Source: Sporocytophaga sp. (GTDB taxonomy: Bacteria > Bacteroidota > Bacteroidia > Cytophagales > Cytophagaceae). From it: DNA of 64,000 nt. Every line of letters begins with the position of its first letter. Position 1 is the stretch's first letter. Shown in pieces: positions 20,051 through 29,816 of the stretch. The position numbers were made by a program, and so were the translations under genes. The notes under the pieces are model-generated. The model did not search any database, was not told the origin of the DNA, and saw nothing but the letters and a program-made list of their open reading frames with translations. The DNA lies in the NCBI GenBank assembly GCA_024707265.1, contig JANQAB010000010.1, positions 744,001 to 808,000 on the forward strand. The letters are read 5' to 3'.

Positions 20051-20872
20051 GTGAAACATCTTCTGATTGGATTGTTGGTAATGGCTTGGGAGCTTCTTAT
20101 TTCTCCTGGAAAATTATCAGGACAACAATTATCCCAAGATTCACTCAATAAACTTATAGACCAGGCACCATCTTTCACAATTTTCAGGGAAAATTATTTT
20201 ACCACAGGAGTACCCTTTAATGAGAAGCCATCCAGATACAACTCTGACATTAAGTTTCAAATAAGCTTTAAGCAAAGACTTACAAAGACTGTCCTTCCAT
20301 TTAATACCTATCTTTATCTTATTTATACTCAAAAGACATTTTGGGAGGTTTATAGAAAATCCAGCCCATTTAGAGACTCCAACTATAACCCGGGGTTCGG
20401 CTTAGGAAAGTTTCTTTTTAAAGATAACATTCAATATGCCCTGGTATCCCTCACTGCAGAACATGAATCAAATGGCCAAGACAGTATTTATTCCAGGAGC
20501 TGGAATTTCGTTTCCTTAAGTTATATGCTGTTTTTTAAAAACAAAAGATTATTAATAAGGGCATGGTATCCTTTTGGATACGAAGACAATGCAAGTCTTC
20601 TGGATTATATTGGTTATGGAGAACTGAATTTTTTCTGGGATCTCAGACAACAAAGGTTAAAACTTAATATAACAGCAAGAAAAGGAGCATCGATTGATTT
20701 AAAAGGAAGTATCCAAATAGGTCTGTTTTACAGGCTATTTAAATTTTCCAATCAATATTTATATCTTCAGGTATATGAAGGATATGCAGAAAATCTTCTT
20801 TACTATAACGAACTAACCAGTAAAATCAGGCTGGGATGGGCAATCACCCCAGCTAAGTTAATTATTGATTAA
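20051..20872 (+). CDS. Outer-membrane phospholipase A (OMPLA/PldA-like)
   Basis: 273 aa. The GTG at 20051 is the start in this frame; the nearby ATG at 20046 is out of frame. A signal peptide covers about residues 1-24. The OMPLA catalytic motif is intact: H138 and S140 in EHESNGQDSIYSRSWN and N152 at its end, with the same +2/+12 spacing as the E. coli triad. YTQKTFWEVYRKSSPFRDSNYNPGF matches the conserved beta-barrel region in outline. It would hydrolyse phospholipids misplaced in the outer leaflet when dimerised. The annotation rests on the triad plus the beta-barrel pattern. Confidence 0.85.
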   Translation: MKHLLIGLLVMAWELLISPGKLSGQQLSQDSLNKLIDQAPSFTIFRENYFTTGVPFNEKPSRYNSDIKFQISFKQRLTKTVLPFNTYLYLIYTQKTFWEVYRKSSPFRDSNYNPGFGLGKFLFKDNIQYALVSLTAEHESNGQDSIYSRSWNFVSLSYMLFFKNKRLLIRAWYPFGYEDNASLLDYIGYGELNFFWDLRQQRLKLNITARKGASIDLKGSIQIGLFYRLFKFSNQYLYLQVYEGYAENLLYYNELTSKIRLGWAITPAKLIID

Positions 20873-20946
20873 TGCCTCCATTCATAACATAGTTGAAATG
20901 GAAGCCAACGCAGAAGCAATACCAGCCTTTCTATTAATGGACTAGC

Positions 20947-23814
20947 TTACTTTGCAACTACAAATGATTTTTGATACAGCTTTCCCTGAACCATTGTCTC
21001 AAGCACATAAATTCCTGCATCAAGGGATGATACATCAAAGGAATACCTACCATCATTGTATTTCGTAAACAATACGCTTATGTTATGTCCTAAAGCATTT
21101 CTTAGTTTGAAAGACGGAACCTCTGACTTTAACATCTCTGATTCAATCATCAAATAAGAAGCTGCCGGGTTGGGAAATAACAACAAGTCGTAGGCCGAAC
21201 CTTGATTTGTATTGCCCAATACCAATGGATCTGTAATGGTGATAGTAAATGAGGATTCTACACTTTCAGTCCCATTTGTCGCCTTCACTTTTATCACATC
21301 AGATTTAGTAAGACTGTGATCGTACGGATTTACGACAAAAAGTTGATCACCTATAATCATTATATTAGGATTATCTTCTATACTAAAACTTGCTTTGGGC
21401 AAATCAGTGCTTAAAGTTCCAAGCAATCCAACAGCATATCCTTCAATACTTGTATTACTCAAAGAGATTAAATAGGTCTCTTCCTGCACAGTAATAGCAT
21501 TGAGAACGCCAACAGACAAAGAATCCCCCGCATTTACTTTAATATTAATTATTCCGGAAGCATCAGGAGCCACACTATTCCAAATCAGGAACGAAGCTTT
21601 ATCAGCTGTATAAAACTGTCTTTTGAGATTATTCTGAACGGAAACATCAACGATACAAGATGTACAATTGGCAATATACTTTCCATTTGAAAGTGTTTTA
21701 ACCGTATATTTCTTAGATGCATCAAGTCCAGATAGCTGAATTACTCCTGCCTCTGTTATTCTTGAACTTAGAAAGTTCTTTAATACTATATCAGGCACAA
21801 CACCTGAGTTATCATCTGTAACTCTTCCTTCCGCTGTTCCTGAGCTATAAGTAAAACCTTCCGTAGCGGACTTAAAAACTGTTATGTTTACCGGTGATGA
21901 TGTTTTGCCATCCTTACAAATCAAAGGTCTGGAATTAGTAAACTTTGTAGCGCTGGAATTGGCAAACCTAAGAAGGTTGAATAAATTTCCATTGGTTGAA
22001 TACGTTTGCATTAAACCAGTTGCTGTATGGACCAGATGTATCTGTACAATCTTATCATCATAAGGCATCTCAGGAACGTCAGTAAACCTGATGGTATATG
22101 TTTCATCATAATTTCCAACTGAATTAGCAGCGCGAACTACAACCTTAATTTCTTTATTGATTTCATAATCATAAGGATTTATCAAAACCAACAAGCTATC
22201 ATTTTGAATTATAAAATTCGGATTATTTAAAACCGAATAAGTTGCTTTAGGAAAGGCATTATTTTCCAGCTTCCCGACAACCCCAGTTGTATTCTCTTCA
22301 AAAACAGTGTTGCCGGTAAGAAGGATATTGTTGGCAAGGCGAGGAATATTATTTTCAGGAATAAAGATACTTCTTAAAGGAGTCCAGCTGGATACTTCAG
22401 GACTGTTTTCATATCTTACCTGATAGTAGTATTTATTTCCTGGAATAGCTTTTTTGTCAGTAAAAGAGGTAATCGGAACTCCGGCATAGATATCTGTAAA
22501 CTCCCCACCTTCTCTTTTTCTTCTGATCCTTACAGTTTTTTCATTGGTAGCAAAATCATTCCATCTGAGATTTACATTGATACCATCTAATGAAACCTCA
22601 AAATTCATAGGTTCTGTAGGAGGCTGAGCAATGTCGGTTCTTCTTATCTGATCCATATAATTGTATATATTTCCTAAAGGAGGAAAAGATACAGGATCAG
22701 GATAAAGAGAATTGTTGGGAAAATCTGGTTGCAGTCCTTGTTGCGTTCCACCATTATAGATGTAGTTCCAGATATTATGACTTGAACCTGAGAAAATTGT
22801 TACTCTTGTATCTGCGGCTCTACCAGGCTGACTAACAGCTGATGTATAATTAGAAGTGGCGTTTCCTCTTGCGTCATCATATCTGGTCATAGCCCAGAGC
22901 GCTGTTTTATTAAGTTCTCCCCAGCTTGGACATACACTTGCATTTACTCTTGGAGCCAATGCAATGATACCGGCAACAGGTATTTTACCATCTACTTCAA
23001 CTCTCATAGGCGCATCCGGAGCTCCGTTGGAGATGCCTGTTGTAAATATTCTGCTCCTATCTATTCGTGAATCGTTATAAATATTTTCATTCAGCCATTT
23101 AAAAGTTTCACTCCTGGTTATAGGGTCCCAGCTGTTCTTTGCAATTGGGCAAACAATTATATAATTAAATTCCTTTTTATTGTAAACATCCTTCATTGGT
23201 CCAAAGGACCAGATTTTTGCAGAGGTTCCAGTCTCTCCAGCCATTTCACCAAGACCTCCAAACTGCACTATTACTGGCCATTTTAACTCGGGATTGGTAT
23301 AATATTTCTCAGGGTAATATACTCCGATATAAATCAAATTGCTCGTGCCATAATTAATCACCTTAAATCGAATATTGGTCGAATCATTATAGCCACTATA
23401 TCCGGCTCTGGCAGGAATGGTTGTTACAGAAATGGAAAATGTTTTCTTATAGGTATTCGTTCCGTCATTTGCTTCAATAATAATACTATAGGTTGACTTT
23501 CTTTTAAAGGTAAAAACTTCACGACCAAAAAGAGAATCGTTTCGGATCACAAAACTATTGTTATCCGTCCCTCCTGTTGCCAAAGTAAAAGTATGTCTAT
23601 CATTCTGATCTGAATCCGTTGCTGTTAGTTTTCCTATAAAAACACCGGGAAAATTAAGTTCTATAACACTTGTAGAGCTTAAGGTGATATTGGTTGGGGC
23701 AGCATTGATATTTTTTGGAAACAGTACCCTTATACTGCAATTCCCATTAAACCCAAATGAGATTAAAAAAATAAAAAACAAAATGAATCTTAAAACACTA
23801 TTGTACGCACTCAT
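20947..23814 (-). CDS. Secreted multidomain esterase-like protein with cadherin, FN3 and T9SS domains
   Basis: 955 aa. After a signal peptide come a cadherin-like repeat (about 40-130, SSTSVIELNFPGVFIGKLTATDSDQNDRHTF in outline), then an alpha/beta-hydrolase region (about 150-370). That region has IIVCPIAKNSWDP, a GISNG nucleophile elbow of GxSxG form and a late GSSHNIWNYIY histidine, as in PHB-depolymerase/feruloyl-esterase-like enzymes. An FN3 domain (PTEPMNFEVSLDGINVNLRWND), two more cadherin-like repeats and a T9SS tail (LLLFPNPAASYLMIESE ... KSFVVAK) follow. Possibly a polysaccharide esterase; substrate unknown. Confidence 0.75.
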   Translation of the reverse strand: MSAYNSVLRFILFFIFLISFGFNGNCSIRVLFPKNINAAPTNITLSSTSVIELNFPGVFIGKLTATDSDQNDRHTFTLATGGTDNNSFVIRNDSLFGREVFTFKRKSTYSIIIEANDGTNTYKKTFSISVTTIPARAGYSGYNDSTNIRFKVINYGTSNLIYIGVYYPEKYYTNPELKWPVIVQFGGLGEMAGETGTSAKIWSFGPMKDVYNKKEFNYIIVCPIAKNSWDPITRSETFKWLNENIYNDSRIDRSRIFTTGISNGAPDAPMRVEVDGKIPVAGIIALAPRVNASVCPSWGELNKTALWAMTRYDDARGNATSNYTSAVSQPGRAADTRVTIFSGSSHNIWNYIYNGGTQQGLQPDFPNNSLYPDPVSFPPLGNIYNYMDQIRRTDIAQPPTEPMNFEVSLDGINVNLRWNDFATNEKTVRIRRKREGGEFTDIYAGVPITSFTDKKAIPGNKYYYQVRYENSPEVSSWTPLRSIFIPENNIPRLANNILLTGNTVFEENTTGVVGKLENNAFPKATYSVLNNPNFIIQNDSLLVLINPYDYEINKEIKVVVRAANSVGNYDETYTIRFTDVPEMPYDDKIVQIHLVHTATGLMQTYSTNGNLFNLLRFANSSATKFTNSRPLICKDGKTSSPVNITVFKSATEGFTYSSGTAEGRVTDDNSGVVPDIVLKNFLSSRITEAGVIQLSGLDASKKYTVKTLSNGKYIANCTSCIVDVSVQNNLKRQFYTADKASFLIWNSVAPDASGIINIKVNAGDSLSVGVLNAITVQEETYLISLSNTSIEGYAVGLLGTLSTDLPKASFSIEDNPNIMIIGDQLFVVNPYDHSLTKSDVIKVKATNGTESVESSFTITITDPLVLGNTNQGSAYDLLLFPNPAASYLMIESEMLKSEVPSFKLRNALGHNISVLFTKYNDGRYSFDVSSLDAGIYVLETMVQGKLYQKSFVVAK

Positions 23815-24060
23815 AAACTTTAAAACTTTAATTTTCGCAAATGACTATATCTCAATTCAAGGATATACACATTGCATTACACTTTTCTAAGATAGACAGA
23901 AAATCAAGGATTATAAGCAGCTTATATCTTAAATAATTCTATAAGAAAATTAGCAAGACCATATCTCCTTTAATAAATGATATAAATTATAAGACTAATT
24001 AAATTCCGTTACCTTATTATCAATCCTGTTATTATATTCCATTATTAAGGTCTGATGGGT

Positions 24061-24828
24061 TTATTTTAAAGCTCCCCCTCTTCCCAATGTATACCACTTA
24101 CCACCTTTCAGGAACTTTGGCTGTCCGTTTTCTTCCTTAAACTCCTCGTATTCAGGCTTCACAAGAACTTTACCTGAATTATCCAAAACACCCCATTTGC
24201 TGCCCTTTCTCGCAGCTACCATGTTGTTTCCGGCATAAATCAATTCGTCGTACTTGTACTCCGGTTCATTTTTCAATGAAGTATTGAACAGACCAAATGC
24301 TTTTCCTGAATTTACTGCAAACAATGCTCCTCCGAGTGGTAAGATATTACTTGCTTTAGCAGGTAGTAACTCTTCTCCTTTTTCATTGATAAGACCAAAC
24401 TTTTGTTTTTGTCCGAATATCGCTGGCCAGTCTGCCAATAAAGGATTTTCTTTTTTATTACTTAAATAGTCAAAAACAGGCTCTGTTATTGCCTCTCCAC
24501 TTGTTTTATACAATCCATATTTTCCGTTCTTTTTCACCTTAAATAAAGGAGTTGCATAAATAACAAAATCATAAACAGGAGCCAGAACTTCCTTTCCCGT
24601 ATGATCATAAACACCAGTTAATTCATTCTGCGTAACTTTAAAAATAAGCCTTACAGAACAGTAGTCAAACTCAACGCTTTCAAATTTTGCAGGAACGATG
24701 CTCTTTCCTTTCGTATCTATAATACCCCATTTACCATTTTGCTTCACTTTAAAATACCCACGATACAGTTCGCCTGCTTCTTCAAATTCCCCCGGGAATG
24801 ATGGAGATTTAGATGGGATATTAAAAAA
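24061..24828 (-). CDS. WG-repeat protein, C-terminal part (frameshifted)
   Basis: Continuation of the upstream WG-repeat gene. With one extra T at the T6 run (24823-24828) the frame reads FNIPSKSPSFPGEFEEAGELYRGYFKVKQNGKWG in outline. Repeats follow with the pattern KxGKWGIIDTKGKxIVPAKFESV, about every 50 residues: KNGKYGLYKTSGEAI, KQKFGLINEKGEELLPA and GSKWGVLDNSGKVLVKPEYEEF. WG repeats are thought to be beta-structured binding modules; no catalytic role is known. There is no credible start codon at the beginning of this frame. Confidence 0.75.
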   Translation of the reverse strand, partial: FFNIPSKSPSFPGEFEEAGELYRGYFKVKQNGKWGIIDTKGKSIVPAKFESVEFDYCSVRLIFKVTQNELTGVYDHTGKEVLAPVYDFVIYATPLFKVKKNGKYGLYKTSGEAITEPVFDYLSNKKENPLLADWPAIFGQKQKFGLINEKGEELLPAKASNILPLGGALFAVNSGKAFGLFNTSLKNEPEYKYDELIYAGNNMVAARKGSKWGVLDNSGKVLVKPEYEEFKEENGQPKFLKGGKWYTLGRGGALK

Positions 24829-25853
24829 GAAACTTTTCCGTCTTTATGGACTCTGGTAAAAGATACACTGTCAGCTACACTTACCGAATCAAAAGCACTC
24901 TCCAGCATCCTAACTAATTGAGAAGAATATAAATAGAATTTATCTTTCGGGGCAATCGCGAAATAATCGTATGATAAATTTCTTTGAATCTTTGCATACT
25001 GTGGCTTTTGAATAAACTTGCCAGTAAAGTCTATTACGCCATATAAACCACCTGACTTTACAACTGCCTTTCTGTTCTTAAAAGGATATGCTTCTTCAAA
25101 AGCAGGAGCTATATACACCTTTCCCAGCCTGTTGGAATAGCCCCATTTCCCTCCAGCTTTCACGGGGATATAACCCTCTCCCAATTCTCCTATCTCTTCA
25201 TAGTTGAGAGGTAATACTTCTTTTCCTGTAATTGCAGTAAGTCCATACTTTCCTCCCTTCTTCACAACAAGCAAGTCCTCATCCAATGCATAAATGGTAT
25301 CATATTCAGCCTGAAGAAGAATTTTCCCTAATTCACTGAATAATCCCCAATAATTATTTTGTTTGTAAAGAATGGTGTGTTGTGCGATCTTTTTAACTTT
25401 TGATATTTGTGCCGGAATAAGGTAACCGCAATTCACATGGTTTATGACTCCAAACAACTCTGTTTGCTGCACCAGTGAAGCATTCTCCGAGAGAATCTGA
25501 GCAACCTTAAACTGAGGTTTGCATATGGTATTACCTCTTTCCTCATTTACCAATCCCCATAGGTTATCCTTTTTCACCCAGCTCAATTCTGTATCTGCAA
25601 TAGGATTAATTTCAGTATGCTGAAAATCAATCAGGACTTTTCCTCTCTCATCTACAAGTCCCCACAGACCACCTTTTTTGGCCCATGCTTTCCCATTCCT
25701 GAAATTAGACATCATTTCATATTGTGGAGGAATCAGTACATTTCCATCACAATCAATTACTCCGTAAACAAGGCCCTTCATTACAATTGCTTTATTATCC
25801 CTGAAAGGTGAAACCTTGGTATAAATAGGAGTAATTCTCCATTCACCAAAAAA
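24823..25853 (-). CDS. WG-repeat protein, central part (frameshifted at both ends)
   Basis: Main block of WG repeats: GLVYGVIDCDGNVLIPPQYEMM, GGLWGLVDERGKVLIDFQHTEI, DNLWGLVNEERGNTICKPQF, QNNYWGLFSELGKILLQAEYD, GGKYGLTAITGKEVLPLNYEE and GGKWGYSNRLGKVYIAPAFEEA, each given in outline. An ATG at 25883 opens the frame, but the region before T6 (25848-25853) belongs to a signal-peptide frame, so this is an internal part of a longer gene. At the other end the frame is lost in T6 at 24823-24828. The assembled protein would be about 640 aa. Confidence 0.75.
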
Positions 25854-25992
25854 GGGTAACATAACCATATTGCTTGTTTTCACTTTTCCTGGGAATAAGG
25901 TCTTCAGGACAATTGCTCCCCTTTTGGGCCACAGCAGTATTCAAAGCTATAGAAGCAAAAAGGAGAAGGATTATTTTATTCAGCATATTCAT
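25848..25992 (-). CDS. Signal-peptide start of the WG-repeat protein (frameshifted)
   Basis: A short frame starting at 25992 (or ATG 25986) reads MNMLNKIILLLFASIALNTA followed by VAQKGSNCPEDLIPRKSENKQYGYVT, then stops just past a T6 run (25848-25853). Dropping one T joins it to FGEWRITPIYTKVSPF, the first WG repeat. KQYGYV is itself the expected start of a WG repeat. This supplies a secretion signal that is absent if the gene is started at the internal ATG 25883. It lies 12 bases downstream of the glycosylase gene. Confidence 0.7.
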
Positions 25993-26004
25993 ATTAATAA
26001 TTAT

Positions 26005-26604
26005 TTACCGCGCTTTACTAGTATAAGGATTATCCTTTATCCGAAAACGCCAGGGTTTAAGAGCATATTCTTTAGCATAAGCCACCCCCACTCTCGGGCT
26101 GGCAATTATCTCATTCATTTTAACTACTACCCCTCTGTCCTCTACCCAGATATCATTGCCTGATAAATCAGTTTCGTTATGATTGGCTTTGATTCCTAAA
26201 GCTACCGATAAGGCCCCCGGCCCAGCTGTGAGATCAGGTTTCAGCTTAGTCTTCTTACGTCTTTCAAGCATTGTATCAATGCCATCATAAGGATCCACAG
26301 CCCTTATGAGTATAGCATGGGGGATATCTGCTTTATTTGTAATAATGTTAAACAAATAATGAATTCCGTAGCACATATAGACATATGCAATGCCACCCTC
26401 TTTATAAAACGGCTCAGTTCTTTTGGTCTTCCTGTTGCCATATGCGTGAGAAGCTTTATCTTCAACACCGAGATACGCTTCTGTTTCCACAATCATCCCT
26501 GAAGTCAGTTTCCCGTCTATATAGGTTACCAGGTATTTACCAAGCAAGTCTTTACTGATTGCTATTACATCTTCCCTTGTATAAAAAGCTTTGTCTAGCT
26601 TCAT
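26005..26604 (-). CDS. mpg: DNA-3-methyladenine glycosylase (AAG/MPG family)
   Basis: 199 aa, usual length. It excises 3-methyladenine and hypoxanthine from DNA in base-excision repair. The conserved features are present: the catalytic-region glutamate in [22 protein letters not shown] in outline, the inserting-tyrosine region [16 protein letters not shown], the AVDPYDG segment, [13 protein letters not shown] and the C-terminal [20 protein letters not shown]. Its stop overlaps the neighbouring membrane-protein gene by one base, so the two are probably cotranscribed. Confidence 0.93.
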   Translation of the reverse strand: MKLDKAFYTREDVIAISKDLLGKYLVTYIDGKLTSGMIVETEAYLGVEDKASHAYGNRKTKRTEPFYKEGGIAYVYMCYGIHYLFNIITNKADIPHAILIRAVDPYDGIDTMLERRKKTKLKPDLTAGPGALSVALGIKANHNETDLSGNDIWVEDRGVVVKMNEIIASPRVGVAYAKEYALKPWRFRIKDNPYTSKAR

Positions 26605-27217
26605 TACTTAACTGGGAAAAATAAATAAGCAACAGCAATAGCTGCAATAACACCGAAGAGATCAGCAATCAAACCTGCAGGTATAGAGTATCGAGTTTTC
26701 TTTATCCCGACCGATCCGAAATAAACTGCCACAATAAAGAACGTAGTGTCTGCAGCTCCCTGAAAGATACAGGCTAATCTTCCAGCAAAGGAATCTGCTT
26801 TACCATCCGCCATAGCATCTAGCATCATAGCTCTGGCCCCACTCCCGCTTAGTGGCTTCATTAAAGCAGTTGGTAATGCAGGCACCCAACTGGTATCAAG
26901 GCCCGTCAATCCTACGATATAAGTTAATCCACTTTCAAGATACCCCATAGCACCACTGGCTCTGAATACAGCAATCCCCACAAGTATACCTACCAGATAT
27001 GGAATAATTCTCACTACAACGTCGAATCCCTCTTTAGCACCTTCAATGAAGGCCTCGAATACATTTATCTTCCTTTTAAATCCATGAAATATAAATGTAG
27101 CTATAATGAAAAACAGAATAAAATTGCTGACCAGGGAAGATACAGGACCTATCCTGTCCTGAGGTAAAGAGGTAAAATACCAGATTACACCAACAATGAT
27201 TGCGAACAATCCCCCCC
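26604..27217 (-). CDS. SpmA-SpmB-like fusion membrane protein, SpmB half (frameshifted)
   Basis: Second half of the gene that begins at 27867. Removing one G from the G7 run (27211-27217 on this strand) turns MAYLGG into a continuous frame [18 protein letters not shown]. This half matches SpmB/nucleoside-recognition (Gate) proteins: [38 protein letters not shown] in outline, [15 protein letters not shown], and [20 protein letters not shown]. About six hydrophobic helices. TTG used as a start by simple ORF calling is unlikely to be real. Confidence 0.8.
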
Positions 27218-27867
27218 AAATATGCCATCACGACCTTATCGAACAAATTGATTTTCTGATAAATCGCTACGGTAATTAAGCCGGCAAGAGTGCTGCAAAA
27301 GGTGGCAATCAATATCGGTATAAATACATCGGAAGGATCAGCTGCACCAGCCTGATAACGAAAGGCCATTATTGACACGGGTATGAGCGTAAGTCCGGAA
27401 GTATTGAGGACAAGAAACATTATCTGAGGATTAAATGCAGTATCCTTATTCGGATTCAGTTCCTGCATAGACTCCATCGCTTTTAAGCCTATGGGAGTAG
27501 CGGCATTATCAAGCCCCAGCATGTTGGCGCTGAAGTTCATCATGATAAGACCTACAGAAGGATGATCTTTGGGAAGATCCGGAAACAACTTGTGAAAAAA
27601 CGGGCCAATCAGTTTTGCGAGAATGTTAATCATGCCTGACTTCTCAGCAATTTTCATCAACCCCATCCAAAGTGTAAGAACTCCTATTAATGCAAATGAT
27701 ATGTCCACAACTGAAGTTTTAGCCATATCAAAAGCGGCTTTCATAATTTCCGGAAAAATTTCCAGACCTCCGAATTGAGGATAGCCAAAATAATACAGGC
27801 CCAACCTTACAAGCGCAATCAGAAAGGAGATCAGAAAAAATGCAATCCAGATGTAGTTTAGAACCAT
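27211..27867 (-). CDS. SpmA-SpmB-like fusion membrane protein, SpmA half (frameshifted)
   Basis: First half, about 218 aa before the break, with the SpmA/nucleoside-recognition signature: ALIGVLTLWMGLMKIAEKSGM, FPDLPKDHPSVGLIMMNFSANMLGLDNAATPIGLKAME in outline, and NTSGLTLIPVSIMAFR. In Bacillus the separate SpmA and SpmB act in spore core dehydration. In Bacteroidota the fused form is common in non-sporulating species, and its substrate is unknown; small-molecule or ion transport is usually assumed. The frame breaks at the G7 run. The mpg gene follows and overlaps the second half by one base. Confidence 0.82.
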
Positions 27868-29077
27868 TAATTAAGTGTTAAGTTATGAGTGATAAACTTT
27901 AAAAACTCATTTTTGCTACTTCGTACAATACCTGCAATAAATTAATTATCACGATATTGACTTTTCAACCTATATTAAAAACTTATTATTTTAAACTTTT
28001 TACGTTGTAAACTTTAAAAACAAAACATTATGTCTGTTAACTATTTTTAGATTCAACCGCTTTTGCCATCCTTTTGATTGTCCAACACAAAGGTAAAAAA
28101 ATTTAAGAATTCTACTGGACACATTATTAAACCTACCTTTAATTACAATAAAACCCAAAAACTTGAGAGGAGTATGAATAACGACCACGAAAATATAACT
28201 ACCGAATTAAAAAGCATAAAGGATTATGTCGAAAAGATTATTTGAGGATCAAGATACTCAATGACCATCAAATTATAACTTGGATTCTGTAAAAGCAGAA
28301 TAAGATTTGATAGCAATAATTAGCCTATAGAGTCGCGAAAAAAAGAAAAAATGGGTGCACATTCCATGCTGACACATAGCACCCAACAATCCAAAGGTCG
28401 TAATTTCAGTCCTCATATTCGAGGACTAAATCCATTCTGAATCCACACAGAGGTTCCTGCCGACCAAGTTTTCCAAAATTTAGCCTGGATAAGTTTGGGA
28501 TTTTCGGAGTCCAGTATTGCCAGAAAAAACCATTCAAAAACACATTTTAAATCACCACCTTAAACCTGCAAAAAATGACAGCGGTTCGAATCCGCTTGGT
28601 ACCCCAATTATATCAAGATTTATTACTAAAAACTTCAGACCAATTTAATTGAATCATAAAATTTGACTTATTAAAAATGGGGAGAGACATTTTATGCCCC
28701 GACTATATTAACCTAACGGAGTTTTATTTTGCTCATACATGTATACTGAATGTCCTTCAACTTGCATCAGTTTTTCTAAAATTCCCGGTTTGATTACAGT
28801 AGCTTCTTAAGGCCATTAAAGTTTCAATCAATGTCATCAAATTAATTCACTTCAAATTGCTATTACTAAAATTATAAATTTGCTTATCTTTAGGCATAAG
28901 GAAATAGAATTGTTATTTTTTAAACTTCTCTGGTTCATTTTTTTGTTACCGGCTTGGTTTATTTAGTTTCATAAACTACCGACTAAATGAAGATAAACGC
29001 TATTTATTAATCGCAAGATAATAAGCTAACAAAACAAACAATTAGAAAAAGGTTTATTATTATCTAATATAAAAGAC
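27868..29077. other. Gene-free region at the left edge of the biosynthetic cluster
   Basis: About 1.2 kb with no convincing coding frame; the longest is a 62-codon minus-strand frame (28000-28188) with no recognisable content. It holds a tRNA-like T-arm fragment near 28580 and two small hairpins: TGGGTGC/GCACCCA at 28352-28385 and the perfect seven-base AGTCCTC/GAGGACT at 28408-28427. A TAAATTTG box at 28875-28882 could be a promoter element for the downstream PPTase gene, but its TTG is only 15 bases upstream. Confidence 0.6.
28580..28606 (+). other. tRNA-like 3' fragment (T-arm and acceptor strand)
   Basis: AGCGG-TTCGAAT-CCGCT forms a five-base T stem with a canonical seven-base T loop, directly followed by TGGTACCCCA, which looks like a 3' acceptor strand. 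No matching 5' acceptor, D arm or anticodon arm is found in the preceding 100 bases, so this is not a complete tRNA. Such orphan 3' ends are often left by integrative elements; this is inference. Confidence 0.35.
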
Positions 29078-29815
29078 ATGACGAATTATGGTAAAATTAT
29101 TCTAAAAAGAGAGGATAAAAACTTTCATGCAGGCTTTTGCATTATCCATGAAGAATTAGAAACCCTTGTAAATAGTCTTTCCCTACTTCATCCTATAGAA
29201 AAATCATATTACGATTCTTTGAAATACGAACGGAGAAAAGTGAGTTACATGCTGGGAAGGATTGCTGCCAAAAAAGCCATATCAGAATTCGCTGAAGTCA
29301 AAAGCTTTTCATCCATACACATTGATTCAGGAATCTTCCAATTTCCCGTTGTAAAAATTCCCGGGATTACGCAAAATATTCAAGTTTCTTTAAGTCATTG
29401 TGATAATTTTGGAATTGCTCTGGCTTTTCCGGAACAACATCCCTTAGGTATCGATATTGAAAAAATAGATACAACCAAAACGGAAGCAATTAAAAGTCAG
29501 ATGAGCCCTAAGGAGCTTGAGCTTATACCGAAGGTAAATTTGCCTTTGCAGACTGGCTGCACTGCACTGTGGACAATAAAAGAAGGGTTGTCCAAAATTT
29601 TCCGGACAGGATTAACTATGGATTTTAAATTACTTGAAGTTCAATCCTTAGAGAAGAAAGATTCAGTATATATCAGTTCTTTTACAAACTGTGCTCAATA
29701 CAAAGGTATTTCCTGGAGTTTTGAAAACTATGTCTGCACCATGATTTTACCTAAGAATACAAATATAGATTTTAAAAATTTTTCCGGCTGTTTAACCAAT
29801 ATTTTTAGCATTTAA
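29078..29815 (+). CDS. 4'-phosphopantetheinyl transferase (Sfp type)
   Basis: 245 aa. It activates ACP and PCP domains by moving phosphopantetheine from CoA to the conserved serine. The Sfp-family motifs are present: magnesium-binding D126 and E128 in LGIDIEKID, W165, K168 and E169 in ALWTIKEGLSK, an H107 in SLSHCDN, and the N-terminal YMLGRIAAKKAI. About 240 aa is the length of Sfp-type, not AcpS-type, enzymes, as expected for a PKS-NRPS cluster. One base separates it from the MBL gene, which it is likely cotranscribed with. Confidence 0.92.
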   Translation: MTNYGKIILKREDKNFHAGFCIIHEELETLVNSLSLLHPIEKSYYDSLKYERRKVSYMLGRIAAKKAISEFAEVKSFSSIHIDSGIFQFPVVKIPGITQNIQVSLSHCDNFGIALAFPEQHPLGIDIEKIDTTKTEAIKSQMSPKELELIPKVNLPLQTGCTALWTIKEGLSKIFRTGLTMDFKLLEVQSLEKKDSVYISSFTNCAQYKGISWSFENYVCTMILPKNTNIDFKNFSGCLTNIFSI

Positions 29816-29816
29816 A

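Noticed and set aside
28000-28188. 62-codon minus-strand frame in the gene-free region
   Set aside because: No recognisable motif, no start context, and composition like the surrounding noncoding DNA.
28480-28610. A complete tRNA gene near 28.6 kb
   Set aside because: Only the T arm and 3' acceptor strand are present; no pairing 5' strand or anticodon arm could be found.
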